Source: Streptomyces sp. JB150 | Lineage (GTDB): Bacteria > Actinomycetota > Actinomycetes > Streptomycetales > Streptomycetaceae | Length of the DNA stretch: 64,000 bases | NCBI RefSeq assembly: GCF_011193355.1 | Contig: NZ_CP049780.1 | Coordinates: 5,972,445 to 6,036,444 of the forward strand | Direction of reading: 5' to 3' | In this document: positions 19,779 to 29,308 of the stretch, piece after piece | Numbering within the stretch: the first letter of the stretch is position 1 | How the letters are laid out: each line of letters opens with the position of its first letter | Translations under genes and position numbers: made by a program | Notes under the pieces: model-generated | Seen by the model: the letters and a program-made list of their open reading frames with translations, nothing else | The model's database searches: none | Told to the model about the DNA's origin: nothing

Positions 19779-19904
19779 ATGAACGACGTTTATGGCAGCG
19801 GGCACGCGCACGGCCACGGCCACGAGCACGGGCGGCACTGCGACCCCGACCCCGACCCCGGCCCCGCCCCCGACCCCGCACACGGCCAGGAGGAGCCGGC
19901 ATGA
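19779..19904 (+). CDS. 41-residue His-rich micro-ORF coupled to LysR
   Basis: An ATG at 19779 opens a 41-codon ORF. It begins MNDVYGSGHAHGHGHEHGRH, followed by an Asp-Pro repeat (CDPDPDPGPAPDPAHG). Its TGA overlaps the LysR start as ATGA (19901-19904), so LysR translation is probably coupled to it. Eight His residues and one Cys in 41 residues suggest metal binding or a leader peptide whose translation rate is sensed. I do not recognise a family, and the repetitive DNA leaves a chance ORF possible. Confidence 0.5.
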   Translation: MNDVYGSGHAHGHGHEHGRHCDPDPDPGPAPDPAHGQEEPA

Positions 19905-20992
19905 GCCTGCGTCAGATGGAGTACTTCCTGACCGTGATCGAGGAGGGGTCCTTCACCCGCGCCGCCGAGGTGCTGCACGTGTCACAGCCCGCGCTCTCGC
20001 ACCAGATCAAGGCCCTGGAACGGTCCGTCGGCGGCGCGCTCCTGGAACGCCTCCCGCGCGGAGTGCGGCTGACGCCGATGGGCCGCGCCTTCCGCCCGCA
20101 CGCCGAACTCGCGGTCCGCAGCGCCGCCCAGGCCCGCCGCGCGGCCCGCGCGACCGCCGGCGCGGAGGGCGGTGAGCTGCACATCGCGGCCGTCCACGCG
20201 CTCGCGGTCGGTGTCCTGCCGGAGGTGTTCGCGCACTGGGGCGCCACCCACCCGGACGTGTTGCTGCGCCTGCACGAGTACGCCGAGACCGCCTCCCTGA
20301 GGGACGCCGTCGAACGCGGCACGGCCGATCTCGCCATCGGCCCGTCGCCCGCCGACTGGCCCGGCAGCCTCGTGCCCCTGGGGGAGGAGGAGATCGTCCT
20401 CGTCGTGCCGTTCGACGACCGCTTCGCGGGCCGTACGTCGGTGTCGCTGCCCGAACTGGCGGACCGGCCCTGGGTCCGCTGCGCCATGGAACCCCTCGTC
20501 CAGGGCGAGCGGGTCCTCGACTGGGCCTGCCGCCGGGCCGGCTTCACGCCCCGTACCGCGGTGTGGACCGAGCACAGCTCCACGGCGGTGCGGATGGCCG
20601 CGGCCGGCGCCGGAGTGTGCGCCGTGCCCTCGCACGTCGTCCGCGGCGCCGTCGGCGAGGACTGCGTGGTGCTCTCGCACGAGCCGCCCTGGAAGCGGCC
20701 CCTGAGCCTGTTCTCGCGCGTGCCCCCGACCGGCGTCACGGAGACCTTCGCCGACCTCCTGCGCGCCCGCCTCCCACCCGAGGCACCCGTCACCCCCGCC
20801 CCCGCCCCGGCCCTCGCTCCGACCTCGGCCCCGGCACTCTCTCCGGCCGCCCCGGCCCCGCCCCCGGCGCACCTCCCTCCGGCCGCCCCGGCCCCGGCCT
20901 CCCCGCCGTCGATCAATCCCCGTCGCCCACCCGCTCCAGCAGCGCCACCGGAAGGTGCTCGAACAGCTCCTCCACGCGCGCGTGCCCGGTGA
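19901..20992 (+). CDS. LysR-family regulator with Pro/Ala-rich tail
   Basis: This is a 363-residue LysR regulator. The helix-turn-helix (residues 1-60, MEYFLTVIEEGSFTRAAEVL then HVSQPALSHQIKALERSVGG) precedes an effector-binding domain. The conserved protein ends near residue 294 (FADLLRARLPPEA). The last 70 residues or so are Pro/Ala low complexity that runs 80 bases into the 3' end of convergent treY. The tail may result from loss of an original stop codon. AGGAGG lies upstream of ATG 19901. It is likely to regulate divergent lpdA and itself. Confidence 0.9.
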   Translation: MSLRQMEYFLTVIEEGSFTRAAEVLHVSQPALSHQIKALERSVGGALLERLPRGVRLTPMGRAFRPHAELAVRSAAQARRAARATAGAEGGELHIAAVHALAVGVLPEVFAHWGATHPDVLLRLHEYAETASLRDAVERGTADLAIGPSPADWPGSLVPLGEEEIVLVVPFDDRFAGRTSVSLPELADRPWVRCAMEPLVQGERVLDWACRRAGFTPRTAVWTEHSSTAVRMAAAGAGVCAVPSHVVRGAVGEDCVVLSHEPPWKRPLSLFSRVPPTGVTETFADLLRARLPPEAPVTPAPAPALAPTSAPALSPAAPAPPPAHLPPAAPAPASPPSINPRRPPAPAAPPEGARTAPPRARAR

Positions 20993-23273
20993 ACTCCCGC
21001 CCGCCCGGGGTCAGCGCGTCGGCCCAGCGGCCCGGCGGCAGGGCGAGCCGGGTGTCGCGCCAGCCGCCCGCCTCGGCCAGGCGGAGTGACAGCCGGGTGA
21101 CCGCGGTGACGGCCTGCCCGGAACGCGCGTACGCCAGCACGTGGTCCGCCGCGGGCCCCTCGGCGGCCAGCGGCGCGTACGACGCCGTCTCCCCGAAGAC
21201 CTCCGGCCGCCGCGCCCGCAGCCGCAGCGCCGCGGCCGTCACCGCGCCCTTGACGCCGGGGTCCTCGGGCGGGAACCGCACGAGCCGCCGGTTGTCCGGG
21301 TCGACCAGGCTGCGGCATTCGGCCTCCGTGCCCTGGTACACGTCCGGCACCCCCGGCATCGTCAGATGCACCAGCGCCACCCCCAGCACGTTCGCCCGGA
21401 TGTGCGGCTCCAGCTCGCGGCGCAGCGCGGCCATCCGCTCGCCCGGCGCCCCGCACGGCCCCGCCGCCACGAACGCCGCCACGGCGTCCTCGTACGGCGG
21501 CTCCTGCTCGGTCCAGCTGGTGTGCATCCCGGCCTCGCGCACATGCTTCAGCAGCGCCTCCCGCACCCGCTCCGGGTCCGCCGGGCCCAGCCCGAAGACG
21601 GTCTGCCAGGCCGCCCAGGCCAGCTGCCCGTCCGGGGCGCCCGTGTCGGCCCGGCTCACCTCGCCCAGCGCCTCCGACCAGCGCTCCGGGCACTCGGTGA
21701 GCACCATGAGCGCCGCCCGCACGTCCGCGCTGCGCTTGGTGTCGTGCGTGGAGACGACGGTCCCGGTGACCGGCCAGTCGCGCTGCACCCGCGCGCAGTA
21801 CGCGTGGAACTCCCCGGGGGACACCGCCGGCCGCCCCGGATTCCCGCCCACCTCGGTGGCCGACAGCAGCGGCACATAGCGGTAGAACGCCGTGTCCTCC
21901 ACCGACTTCGCGCGCAGCGCCGAGGCCGTCTGCGCGAACCGGGTGCGGAACTCCAGCCGGTCCGGCCCGTCGCCGTACTCCCCGAGCAGCAGCCCGCGCA
22001 CGACGTCGACCACCCCGGCCTCCTCCGGCACGGCGAACGCCTCCCGGGCCCCGGCCGCGTGCTCCTCGGTGACGACCAGGGCGGCGTCCTCGGACTCGTA
22101 GGGCCGGTACACCTCCAGGCGGACCAGGAGCTCGCGCAGCGCCGTGCGCAGCGCCCAGGGCGCCCGGTCACGCAGCGCCGGATCCGGGGAGGCGGCGCAC
22201 AACCGGGTCACCACGCGGGTCAGCCGGTCGAGTTCGGTGGCCAGCTCGTGCTCCAGGACCCGGTGGGCCGCCCGCCGCGCGGTGGCCTCCCAGTGCCCGC
22301 CCCGGTCGGTCTGCGGGGCCGCGAACCGCCGGTAGCGGGAGAGCAGTTCCGCGGCGCCCGCCGGGTCCGTGAACACGCCGTCCACGTGCCGCAGGGCGTC
22401 GTAGCCCGTGGTGCCCGCGACCGGCCAGGCGGCGGGCAGCCGCTCGCCGTCCGACAGGATCTTCTCGACGACCGTCCAGCGGCCCCCGGTCGCCTCGTGC
22501 AGCCGCCGCAGGTAGCCGTCGGGGTCGGCGAGCCCGTCGGGGTGGTCCACGCGCAGCCCGTCCACGACCCCCTCGCCCAGCAGCCGCAGCAGGGTCGCGT
22601 GCGTGGCGTCGAACACCTCGGGGTCCTCCACGCGGACCCCGATCAGCTCCGAGATGCTGAAGAACCGCCGGTAGTTCAGCTCCGTGCGGGCCAGCCGCCA
22701 CCACACGGGCCGGTACCACTGGGCGTCCAGCAGCTGCGGCAGCGGCAGGTCCTCGGTGCCCTCCCGCAGCGGGAAGACCTGGTCGTAGTAGCGCAGCACG
22801 TCGCCGTCGGCGGTCAGGTGCGTCAGCTCCGTGCCGAGCGGACCGCCCAGCACCGGCAGCAGCACCTGGCCGCCCTGCGCCTCCCAGTCGATGTCAAACC
22901 ACCGCGCGTACGCCGACTTCGGCCCCTCCCGCAGCACCTCCCACAGGGCCCGGTTGTGCCGCGGGGCCATCGCCATGTGGTTGGGCACGATGTCCACGAC
23001 CAGGCCGAGACCGTGCTCCCGCGCGGTGCGGGACAGCGCGCGCAGCCCGTCCTCGCCGCCCAGTTCGCCGCGCACGCGCGCGTGGTCCACCACGTCGTAG
23101 CCGTGCAGCGAGCCGGGGACGGCCTCCAGGACGGGGGACAGGTGCAGGTGCGAGACGCCGAGCGAGGCCAGGTACGGCACGGCGGCCGCCGCGGCGGCGA
23201 ACGGGAACTCGGGCGTGAGCTGGAGCCGGTACGTGGCCGTGGGCACCGTGGGGTGAGCTCGCTGAGGGGTCAT
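20913..23273 (-). CDS. treY: Malto-oligosyltrehalose synthase
   Basis: TreY (786 residues, GH13) isomerises the terminal alpha-1,4 bond of maltodextrins to the alpha,alpha-1,1 bond of trehalose. The N-terminal TYRLQLTPEFPF and HLHLSPVLEAVPGSLHGYDV are typical. Region I is VVDIVPNHMA. The nucleophile is in DGLRVDHPDGLADP and the acid/base Glu in WTVVEKILSDGE. The third Asp lies in VSTHDTKRSADVRAA. The long C-terminal domain matches the family's usual length. It works with TreZ (12138-13883). Its 3' end overlaps the LysR tail on the other strand, and glgX lies just upstream on the same strand. Confidence 0.96.
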   Translation of the reverse strand: MTPQRAHPTVPTATYRLQLTPEFPFAAAAAAVPYLASLGVSHLHLSPVLEAVPGSLHGYDVVDHARVRGELGGEDGLRALSRTAREHGLGLVVDIVPNHMAMAPRHNRALWEVLREGPKSAYARWFDIDWEAQGGQVLLPVLGGPLGTELTHLTADGDVLRYYDQVFPLREGTEDLPLPQLLDAQWYRPVWWRLARTELNYRRFFSISELIGVRVEDPEVFDATHATLLRLLGEGVVDGLRVDHPDGLADPDGYLRRLHEATGGRWTVVEKILSDGERLPAAWPVAGTTGYDALRHVDGVFTDPAGAAELLSRYRRFAAPQTDRGGHWEATARRAAHRVLEHELATELDRLTRVVTRLCAASPDPALRDRAPWALRTALRELLVRLEVYRPYESEDAALVVTEEHAAGAREAFAVPEEAGVVDVVRGLLLGEYGDGPDRLEFRTRFAQTASALRAKSVEDTAFYRYVPLLSATEVGGNPGRPAVSPGEFHAYCARVQRDWPVTGTVVSTHDTKRSADVRAALMVLTECPERWSEALGEVSRADTGAPDGQLAWAAWQTVFGLGPADPERVREALLKHVREAGMHTSWTEQEPPYEDAVAAFVAAGPCGAPGERMAALRRELEPHIRANVLGVALVHLTMPGVPDVYQGTEAECRSLVDPDNRRLVRFPPEDPGVKGAVTAAALRLRARRPEVFGETASYAPLAAEGPAADHVLAYARSGQAVTAVTRLSLRLAEAGGWRDTRLALPPGRWADALTPGGREFTGHARVEELFEHLPVALLERVGDGD

Positions 23274-23347
23274 GCAGAGCTACGTACCCGCCCCGCCGCG
23301 TTTCGTGTCATCGTCCCCCGCCGGGCGGCGGGCACATGGGCCGGACG

Positions 23348-23394
23348 GGGTACGGCGCGCGCGGGGCGGTGTACCCCGGACGCGCGCCGTACCC
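23348..23394 (-). terminator. Hairpin terminator after glgX
   Basis: A perfect 14-bp inverted repeat (GGGTACGGCGCGCG, with complement at 23381-23394) and a 19-base loop starts 7 bases beyond the glgX stop. It lies between glgX and the treY start, so the two are probably transcribed separately. Confidence 0.7.
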
Positions 23395-23400
23395 GGTCCC

Positions 23401-25518
23401 TCAGGCGGGCCGCTGCAGCACCGTCAGGCTCCGGTCGACGAGCCGCAGCCGCTCCCCGGCCGCCACCTTCGCGCCCGAGCCCGGCGGCACCCCGTCCGGG
23501 CGGGCGGTGTCGACGACGACCTGCCACTGGCGGCCGTGGTTGACCGGCACCAGGAAGTCCAGCGCCTTGGGGGAGGCGTTGAACATCAGCAGGAAGGAGT
23601 CGTCGCTGATGCGCTCCCCGCGCGGACCCGGCTCGGAGATGGCGTTGCCGTTGAGGAACACCGTCAGGGCCGAGGCCTGCGCCGACTCCCAGTCCCGCTG
23701 GGTCATCTCCCGGCCGTCGGGGGTGAACCAGGCGATGTCGGACAGGTCGTCGTGGGTGCCCTCCACGGGCCGGCCGTGGAAGAAGCGCCGGCGGCGGAAG
23801 ACGGGGTGGTCCTTGCGCAGCCACACCATCGCCCGGGTGAACTCCAGGATCTCCCGGGGCAGGCCCTCGCCGTCCGGCCATTCCACCCAGGACAGCTCGC
23901 TGTCCTGGCAGTAGGCGTTGTTGTTGCCGCGCTGGGTGCGGGCGAACTCGTCGCCGTGGCTGATCATCGGCACGCCCTGGGACAGCATCAGCGTGGCGAT
24001 GAAGTTGCGCATCTGCCGCGCGCGCAGCTCCAGCACGGCCGGGTCGTCGGTCTCGCCCTCCGCCCCGCAGTTCCAGGACCGGTTGTGGCTCTCGCCGTCG
24101 CGGTTGTCCTCGCCGTTGGCCTCGTTGTGCTTGTGGTTGTACGACACCAGGTCGTGCAGGGTGAAACCGTCGTGGCAGGTGACGAAGTTGATCGAGGCGA
24201 GCGGACGCCGGCCGTCGTCCTGGTAGAGATCGGACGAGCCGGTCAGCCGGGAGGCGAACTCCGCGAGGGTGCGCGGCTCGCCCCGCCACAGGTCACGCAC
24301 GGTGTCGCGGTACTTGCCGTTCCACTCGGTCCACAGCGGCGGGAAGTTCCCCACCTGGTAGCCGCCCTCGCCCACGTCCCACGGCTCGGCGATCAGCTTC
24401 ACCTGGGACACGACCGGGTCCTGCTGCACCAGGTCGAAGAAGGACGACAGCCGGTCCACCTCGTGGAACTGGCGGGCGAGGGTGGCGGCGAGGTCGAAGC
24501 GGAAGCCGTCGACGTGCATCTCGGTCACCCAGTACCGCAGCGAGTCCATGATCAGCTGGAGCACGTGCGGGGAGCGCATCAGCAGGGAGTTGCCGGTGCC
24601 CGTGGTGTCCATGTAGTAGCGGGGATCGTCCGCGAGCCGGTAGTACTGCGGGTTGTCCAGCCCCCGGAAGGACAGGGTCGGGCCCAGGTGGTTGCCCTCG
24701 GCCGTGTGGTTGTAGACCACGTCGAGGATGACCTCGATGCCCGCCTCGTGCAGGGCGCGGACCGCCGACTTGAACTCCAGCACCTGCTGTCCGCGATCGC
24801 CCCAGGAGGCGTACGCGTTGTGCGGGGCGAAGAAGCCGATCGTGTTGTAGCCCCAGTAGTTGTTGAGGCCCATGTCGACCAGCCGGTGATCGTTCACGAA
24901 CTGGTGCACGGGCATCAGCTCCAGTGCCGTCACGCCCAGTTCGGTAAGGTGTTCGATCAGCGCCGGGTGGGCCAGTGCGGCGTAGGTGCCGCGCAGCTCC
25001 TCCGGCAGCCCCGGATGGCGCATGGTGAGGCCCTTCACATGCGCCTCGTAGATCACCGTCTTGTGGTATTCCGTGCGGGGCGGCCGGTCGTCGCCCCAGT
25101 CGAAGTACGGGTTCACCACGACCGAGGTCATGGTGTGCGGGGCGGAGTCCAGGTCGTTGCGCCGGTCGGGCGCGCCGAAGTGGTAGCCGTACACCTCCTC
25201 GCCCCAGTCGATCGTTCCGCTGATCGCACGCGCGTACGGGTCGAGCAGCAGCTTCGCCGAGTTGCAGCGCAGCCCGCGCTCCGGGGCGTAGGGGCCGTGC
25301 ACGCGGTAGCCGTACCGCTGCCCCGGCATCACGCCCGGCAGGTACGCGTGCCGTACGAACCCGTCACTCTCCCGTAGTTCCACCGCCGTTTCCGAGCCGT
25401 CGTCGTGCAGCAGACACAGCTCTACTCGGTCCGCGGCCTCCGTGAAGACCGCGAAGTTCGTGCCGGCGCCGTCGTAGGTGGCGCCGAGTGGATACGCCTC
25501 TCCAGGCCAGACCTGCAT
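23401..25518 (-). CDS. glgX: Glycogen debranching enzyme GlgX/TreX
   Basis: This 705-residue GH13 isoamylase-type enzyme removes alpha-1,6 branches from glycogen and supplies linear maltodextrins for TreY/TreZ. The N-terminal CBM48 domain (PLGATYDGAGTNFAVFTEAA) is followed by the barrel: VILDVVYNHTAEG, nucleophile region DGFRFDLAATL, acid/base VKLIAEPWDVGEGG, and FVTCHDGFTLHDLVSYN. GLNNYWGYNTIGFF and GNNNAYCQDSELSW are hallmark GlgX/TreX segments. ATG 25518 (MQVWPGEAYPLG) is used. A longer open frame extends upstream but is not conserved-looking. Confidence 0.96.
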   Translation of the reverse strand: MQVWPGEAYPLGATYDGAGTNFAVFTEAADRVELCLLHDDGSETAVELRESDGFVRHAYLPGVMPGQRYGYRVHGPYAPERGLRCNSAKLLLDPYARAISGTIDWGEEVYGYHFGAPDRRNDLDSAPHTMTSVVVNPYFDWGDDRPPRTEYHKTVIYEAHVKGLTMRHPGLPEELRGTYAALAHPALIEHLTELGVTALELMPVHQFVNDHRLVDMGLNNYWGYNTIGFFAPHNAYASWGDRGQQVLEFKSAVRALHEAGIEVILDVVYNHTAEGNHLGPTLSFRGLDNPQYYRLADDPRYYMDTTGTGNSLLMRSPHVLQLIMDSLRYWVTEMHVDGFRFDLAATLARQFHEVDRLSSFFDLVQQDPVVSQVKLIAEPWDVGEGGYQVGNFPPLWTEWNGKYRDTVRDLWRGEPRTLAEFASRLTGSSDLYQDDGRRPLASINFVTCHDGFTLHDLVSYNHKHNEANGEDNRDGESHNRSWNCGAEGETDDPAVLELRARQMRNFIATLMLSQGVPMISHGDEFARTQRGNNNAYCQDSELSWVEWPDGEGLPREILEFTRAMVWLRKDHPVFRRRRFFHGRPVEGTHDDLSDIAWFTPDGREMTQRDWESAQASALTVFLNGNAISEPGPRGERISDDSFLLMFNASPKALDFLVPVNHGRQWQVVVDTARPDGVPPGSGAKVAAGERLRLVDRSLTVLQRPA

Positions 25519-25702
25519 GGATACGACTCTTCCAGGTGTGCCGCGCGACGAGGGGTGCCTTGGGTCCGAGTCTCCTTCGAAAGTGAGGGAACCTTCCCTG
25601 CCCTCTTTCCCTCTTACCGGGCGACCAGTGCATACGCGTCTGCACGAACAAGCGGGGCACCGACGGACGTACTCCCAGTACACGGGGGAGCAGGGGGACG
25701 AT

Positions 25703-26557
25703 GTGCGCGAGACAGTGCGCCGCCACCTGGGCAAGGTGGTGGCCGGAACGGGGATCGCGGTCGCGGGGACCGCGCTGATGGTCGGGACTGCCCTGCCGGG
25801 CACGGCCGGGGCGGAGGACTCGGCCGGGGGGCCGGGGGCCGGCCGCACGACCGGACAGGCGGCCGCGGGGCAGGCGCCGGGCGGCCCGGAAGGACAGGGC
25901 GGCCCGGACGGACAGGCCGCGGTCGAGCCGGGCGTCGTCGAGGAGGCGCCGGCCGAGGGCGAGAAGGGCACGGGGCGGGACCCGCTCACCGACGACGAGG
26001 CGAAGCGGGTCGAACGGATCGCGCTCAGCCCGCAGCTCGTCCGCTCCGGCGAGGACGTCGACGGGGACCGCGGGCCGCAGCCCGTCGGAGTCGAGCTCGC
26101 CGATCCGGAGGCCGGCGAACTCGACGACCCGGGCGCGCCCCGGCGCGCCGAGGTGAGCTTCTACGACTACAAGGGCGACACCCTCGTCACCCGGACGGTC
26201 AACCTGGAGACCGGCAAGGTGGAACGGACGGACACCCAGCGGGGCGTCCAGCCGCCGCTGAGCCGGGCGGAGGAGACCGAGGCGGCCCGGCTGCTGCTCG
26301 CCGATCCGCTGGGCGCGGAACTGAAGGCGGACCACAGAGACGCCACCGGTGAGGAACTGACCTCGCCGGACCAGCTCGTGCTGCACAGCATGATCTACGA
26401 CGCGGCACCCGGTGCCCAGCCCGCCGCTTGCGACCCGTGCGGTGAGCACCGCTGCGCGCGGCTGTACCCGAAGGTCAAGAACGGCCCGTGGATCGACGCG
26501 GGGCACCTGGTGATCGACCTGAGCACGCGCAAGGTCACCGCGCTCGACCGCGACTGA
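25703..26557 (+). CDS. Tat-type exported protein of unknown function
   Basis: This 284-residue protein starts at GTG 25703 after a GGGGGA motif. The N-terminus RETVRRHLGKVVAG, with twin Arg and a hydrophobic Ala/Gly-rich stretch, looks like a Tat signal ending near LPGTAGAED. A Gly/Gln/Pro-rich low-complexity linker follows. The folded part (from about residue 90) contains EVSFYDYKGDTLVTRTVNLE and a C-terminal Cys cluster (ACDPCGEHRC) before LVIDLSTRKVTALDRD. It sits 89 bases upstream of the copper amine oxidase gene, so it may be exported for, or serve, that enzyme. Confidence 0.8.
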   Translation: MRETVRRHLGKVVAGTGIAVAGTALMVGTALPGTAGAEDSAGGPGAGRTTGQAAAGQAPGGPEGQGGPDGQAAVEPGVVEEAPAEGEKGTGRDPLTDDEAKRVERIALSPQLVRSGEDVDGDRGPQPVGVELADPEAGELDDPGAPRRAEVSFYDYKGDTLVTRTVNLETGKVERTDTQRGVQPPLSRAEETEAARLLLADPLGAELKADHRDATGEELTSPDQLVLHSMIYDAAPGAQPAACDPCGEHRCARLYPKVKNGPWIDAGHLVIDLSTRKVTALDRD

Positions 26558-26646
26558 GCCCATCGAGGGTTCACTTCGCCACCTCACCTCCAGAGGACCT
26601 GCTCTCCCATGAGGGCTTGCTTCTCCTGTAAGGGAGTCGATCTCTG

Positions 26647-27947
26647 ATGTCTGCGAGAAGAATCAGCCGTGCCCGTACGCGGGCCGCCACAGGACTCGCC
26701 CTCGCCACGCTGGCCGCCGGAACCGCGGCCGGGCCGGCCGCGGCCGAGACCGCCGCCCAGCCCAAGGCCGCCCCCGCGGCGCCCGCCGCCGACTGCAGCG
26801 CGGCTTTCCGGATCGAACAGAAGCTCGCCTCCGGCACCACCTGGCGGATGTGCTGGCGTCCCGAGCCGCGCGAGGGGATCGTTCTGGAGGACATCTCCTA
26901 TCAGCCGCCGGGCGAGGCCCGCCTGATCAAGGTCCTCAACAGCGCCAAGCTCGCCCAGATCCATGTGCCGTACGACGACGGCCACAGCGAGTTCGACGAC
27001 CTGACGGACTACTTCTTCGGCAAGGGCTTGCTGGAGATGTCGCCCGGCGAATGCCCCGGCGGCACCATCAGGACCGTCAAGGTGCCCGGCTCCGCCGCCG
27101 TCAAGGGCCTGTGCACCACCACCCGCGCCCGCGGCCACGCCTACCGCTACCAGCCGGACACGGGCAGGTTTTACCAGAAGCAGGGCAGGGACCTGCTCGT
27201 CTACAGCGTCAACGAGGTCGACTGGTACGAGTACATCACCGAGTGGCGCTTCTCCGACGACGGCACCATCTCCATGAACGTCGGCGCGACCGGCAGTCTC
27301 TCGCCCCACGACTACGACGCCGGCGACGGCCGCGGGTGGCCGGTCGGCAAGGGCGCCGCGGCGAAGGCGACCAGTCACAGCCACAACGTCTTCTGGAAGC
27401 TCGACTTCGCGCTCGACGGTTCCTCCAAGACGAAGATCGAACAGTACGACTCGACGGTCAGCCCGCCCGGCCAGGGCCGCCCGGGGCCGTCCAACAAGAC
27501 CACCCGCACCAAGGTCACCAAGGAACGCGCCGGCGACATCAAGAACATGCGCTGGTGGCGCGTGGTCAGCACGGCCGGCAAGAACAAGGACGGGCACCGC
27601 GGTCGTACGAACTGGTGCCCGGCCCCACCGCCAAGTACCCGGGCCGTGCCTTCACCAAGCACGACATCTACTTCACCGAGTACAAGAAGTGCGAGCAGTA
27701 CGCCAGTGACAACCCGCACGACTGCGGTCCCGGCGGCGGCCGGTCGGTCGACAAGTGGGTCAATGGGCAGACCCTCACCCGGCCCGTGGTCTGGATGAAC
27801 ATCGGGTTCCACCACATCGCCCGCGACGAGGACCAGCAGCCCATGCCGGTCCACTGGCAGGGCTTCTCCATCTCGCCGCGCGACGTCACCGCTATGAATC
27901 CGCTCACTCCGAAGGAGCTGGCGGGCGAGAACGGCCAGCCGGACTAG
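26647..27947 (+). pseudogene. Copper amine oxidase-like protein with internal frameshift
   Basis: This is a secreted copper/topaquinone amine oxidase of the short actinobacterial type, about 430 residues if the frame is restored. A signal sequence covers residues 1-35. The likely topaquinone precursor is Tyr194 in NEVDWYEYITEWRF, upstream of GATGSLSP. Copper ligands are expected from SHSHNVFW and the late MPVHWQGF. The frame breaks near 27598: after NKDGH the continuing match SYELVPGPTAKYPGRAF is in the next frame, consistent with loss of one C from a CCCG run. The first frame then runs on as nonsense to 27798. The C-terminal copper His is lost without correction. It could be a recent mutation or a sequencing error. 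Confidence 0.8.
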
Positions 27948-28039
27948 GCAGGTTGAGTAAAGGTCCGCCTCCATCGGGCTGCACCGCCGACCGCTCCCGG
28001 AGTACCCTTCCTTGATCGTTGACACGGGAGTGGCGGTAA

Positions 28040-29308
28040 GTGGAAGGCGGTGCGCGGGTGGGCTCGGGAGGGCTGGAGCTGCCCCCTGGTGACGAGGCTG
28101 GTCACGAGGGGAACTCCACAGACGTCCCGCCCGGCACGGTGTCCCTGGCCAGGCCGATGGAGACGGGCTCCATCGGCCCGGAACTGGACTGGGACGCCGA
28201 CGCCTGGCGCGAGGTGCGCACCCGCGCCCAGCGGGCGGGCCGGGCGTACATCTGGCTGAACCTGGTGGAACAGCGGCTGCGCGCGGTGGTGGCCGCCGTG
28301 CTGCGACCCATCTACGAACCCGTCCACGGCGACGACTGGGTGGTCGCCGCCGCCGGACCGGCCGGCCAGGAGTGGGTGCAGCGCGCGGTCGCGGTCCGCG
28401 AGGTCAGCCGCCGCAAGGGCTATCTGCTCGACCCGGCCGACGACAACGTCCTCAGCTTCCTCACCCTGCCGCAGCTGCGCGAGCTGATGGTGCAGCACTG
28501 GCCGTGCTTCGAGCCGTACATCGACGAGCGCCGCGACGTCGAACTCGCGCTTGACGAACTGGAGGTGACCCGCAACGTCGTCTCCCGCAACCGGGCGCTG
28601 TCCGAGGCCGTGCTGAGCCAGGCCGAGCGGGCCTCGGCGCGGCTGCTGGAGATCCTGGGCGCGGGCGGCGACGTGCCGTCGGCGCGCCGGCTGCCCGTCG
28701 ACGCGGTCGAGGACCTGGTCGGCGACCGGTACGCCGACGTGGTCGCCGTCCACCCCGACCGGGTCCGGCTGCTGCGCCAGTTCCCGGCCGAGGACATCTT
28801 CGGCCGCGCCCGCCGCCTCGACGCCATCGGCATCGGCCTCAACCTGCTCGTGCAGAACTTCTCCGGGCGGCGCCTGGTCCGTCTCGCCGAGGCCGGCTGC
28901 CGCGTCCGGCTGCTGTTCCTCAACCCGGCCTCCAGCGCCGTCAAGCGGCGCGAGCGCGAACTGGGCATCAAACGCGGCGAACTGAGCCGGGCCGTGGAGA
29001 TGAACATCCTGCACATGCGCCGGGTGCGGGCCCGGCTGCGCGACCCCGGCGCCTTCGAGATCCAGGTCTTCGACGAGACCCCGCGCTTCACCGCCTATCT
29101 CGTGGACGGCGACGGTTCCGACGGCATCGCGGTCGTGCAGTCCTATCTGCGCCGGACGCGCGGCATGGAGGCGCCCGTGCTGGTGCTGCGCGGCGGCAGC
29201 CGGGTGGTCAGGGCGGACGACCCGGAGGGGACGCTGGACGGCGGCCTCTTCCCCACCTACCGGGAGGAGTTCGAACTGGCCTGGGCCGATTCGCGGCCTG
29301 TGTCGTGA
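28040..29308 (+). CDS. SAV2148-type HEPN domain protein
   Basis: This 422-residue soluble protein matches what I know as the SAV2148 family of HEPN-domain proteins, highly conserved among streptomycetes. The characteristic AYIWLNLVEQRLRAVVAAVL and HGDDWVVAAAGPAGQEWVQ segments lie in the N-terminal half. A second half contains RLVRLAEAGCRVRLLFLNP, resembling a phospholipase-D-like or nucleotide-binding strand pattern without a full catalytic motif. The start is GTG 28040, with GGGAG 9 bases upstream; GTG 28058 is an alternative. Its function is unknown, though HEPN domains are often RNA-associated. No toxin-antitoxin partner is visible beside it. Confidence 0.85.
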   Translation: MEGGARVGSGGLELPPGDEAGHEGNSTDVPPGTVSLARPMETGSIGPELDWDADAWREVRTRAQRAGRAYIWLNLVEQRLRAVVAAVLRPIYEPVHGDDWVVAAAGPAGQEWVQRAVAVREVSRRKGYLLDPADDNVLSFLTLPQLRELMVQHWPCFEPYIDERRDVELALDELEVTRNVVSRNRALSEAVLSQAERASARLLEILGAGGDVPSARRLPVDAVEDLVGDRYADVVAVHPDRVRLLRQFPAEDIFGRARRLDAIGIGLNLLVQNFSGRRLVRLAEAGCRVRLLFLNPASSAVKRRERELGIKRGELSRAVEMNILHMRRVRARLRDPGAFEIQVFDETPRFTAYLVDGDGSDGIAVVQSYLRRTRGMEAPVLVLRGGSRVVRADDPEGTLDGGLFPTYREEFELAWADSRPVS

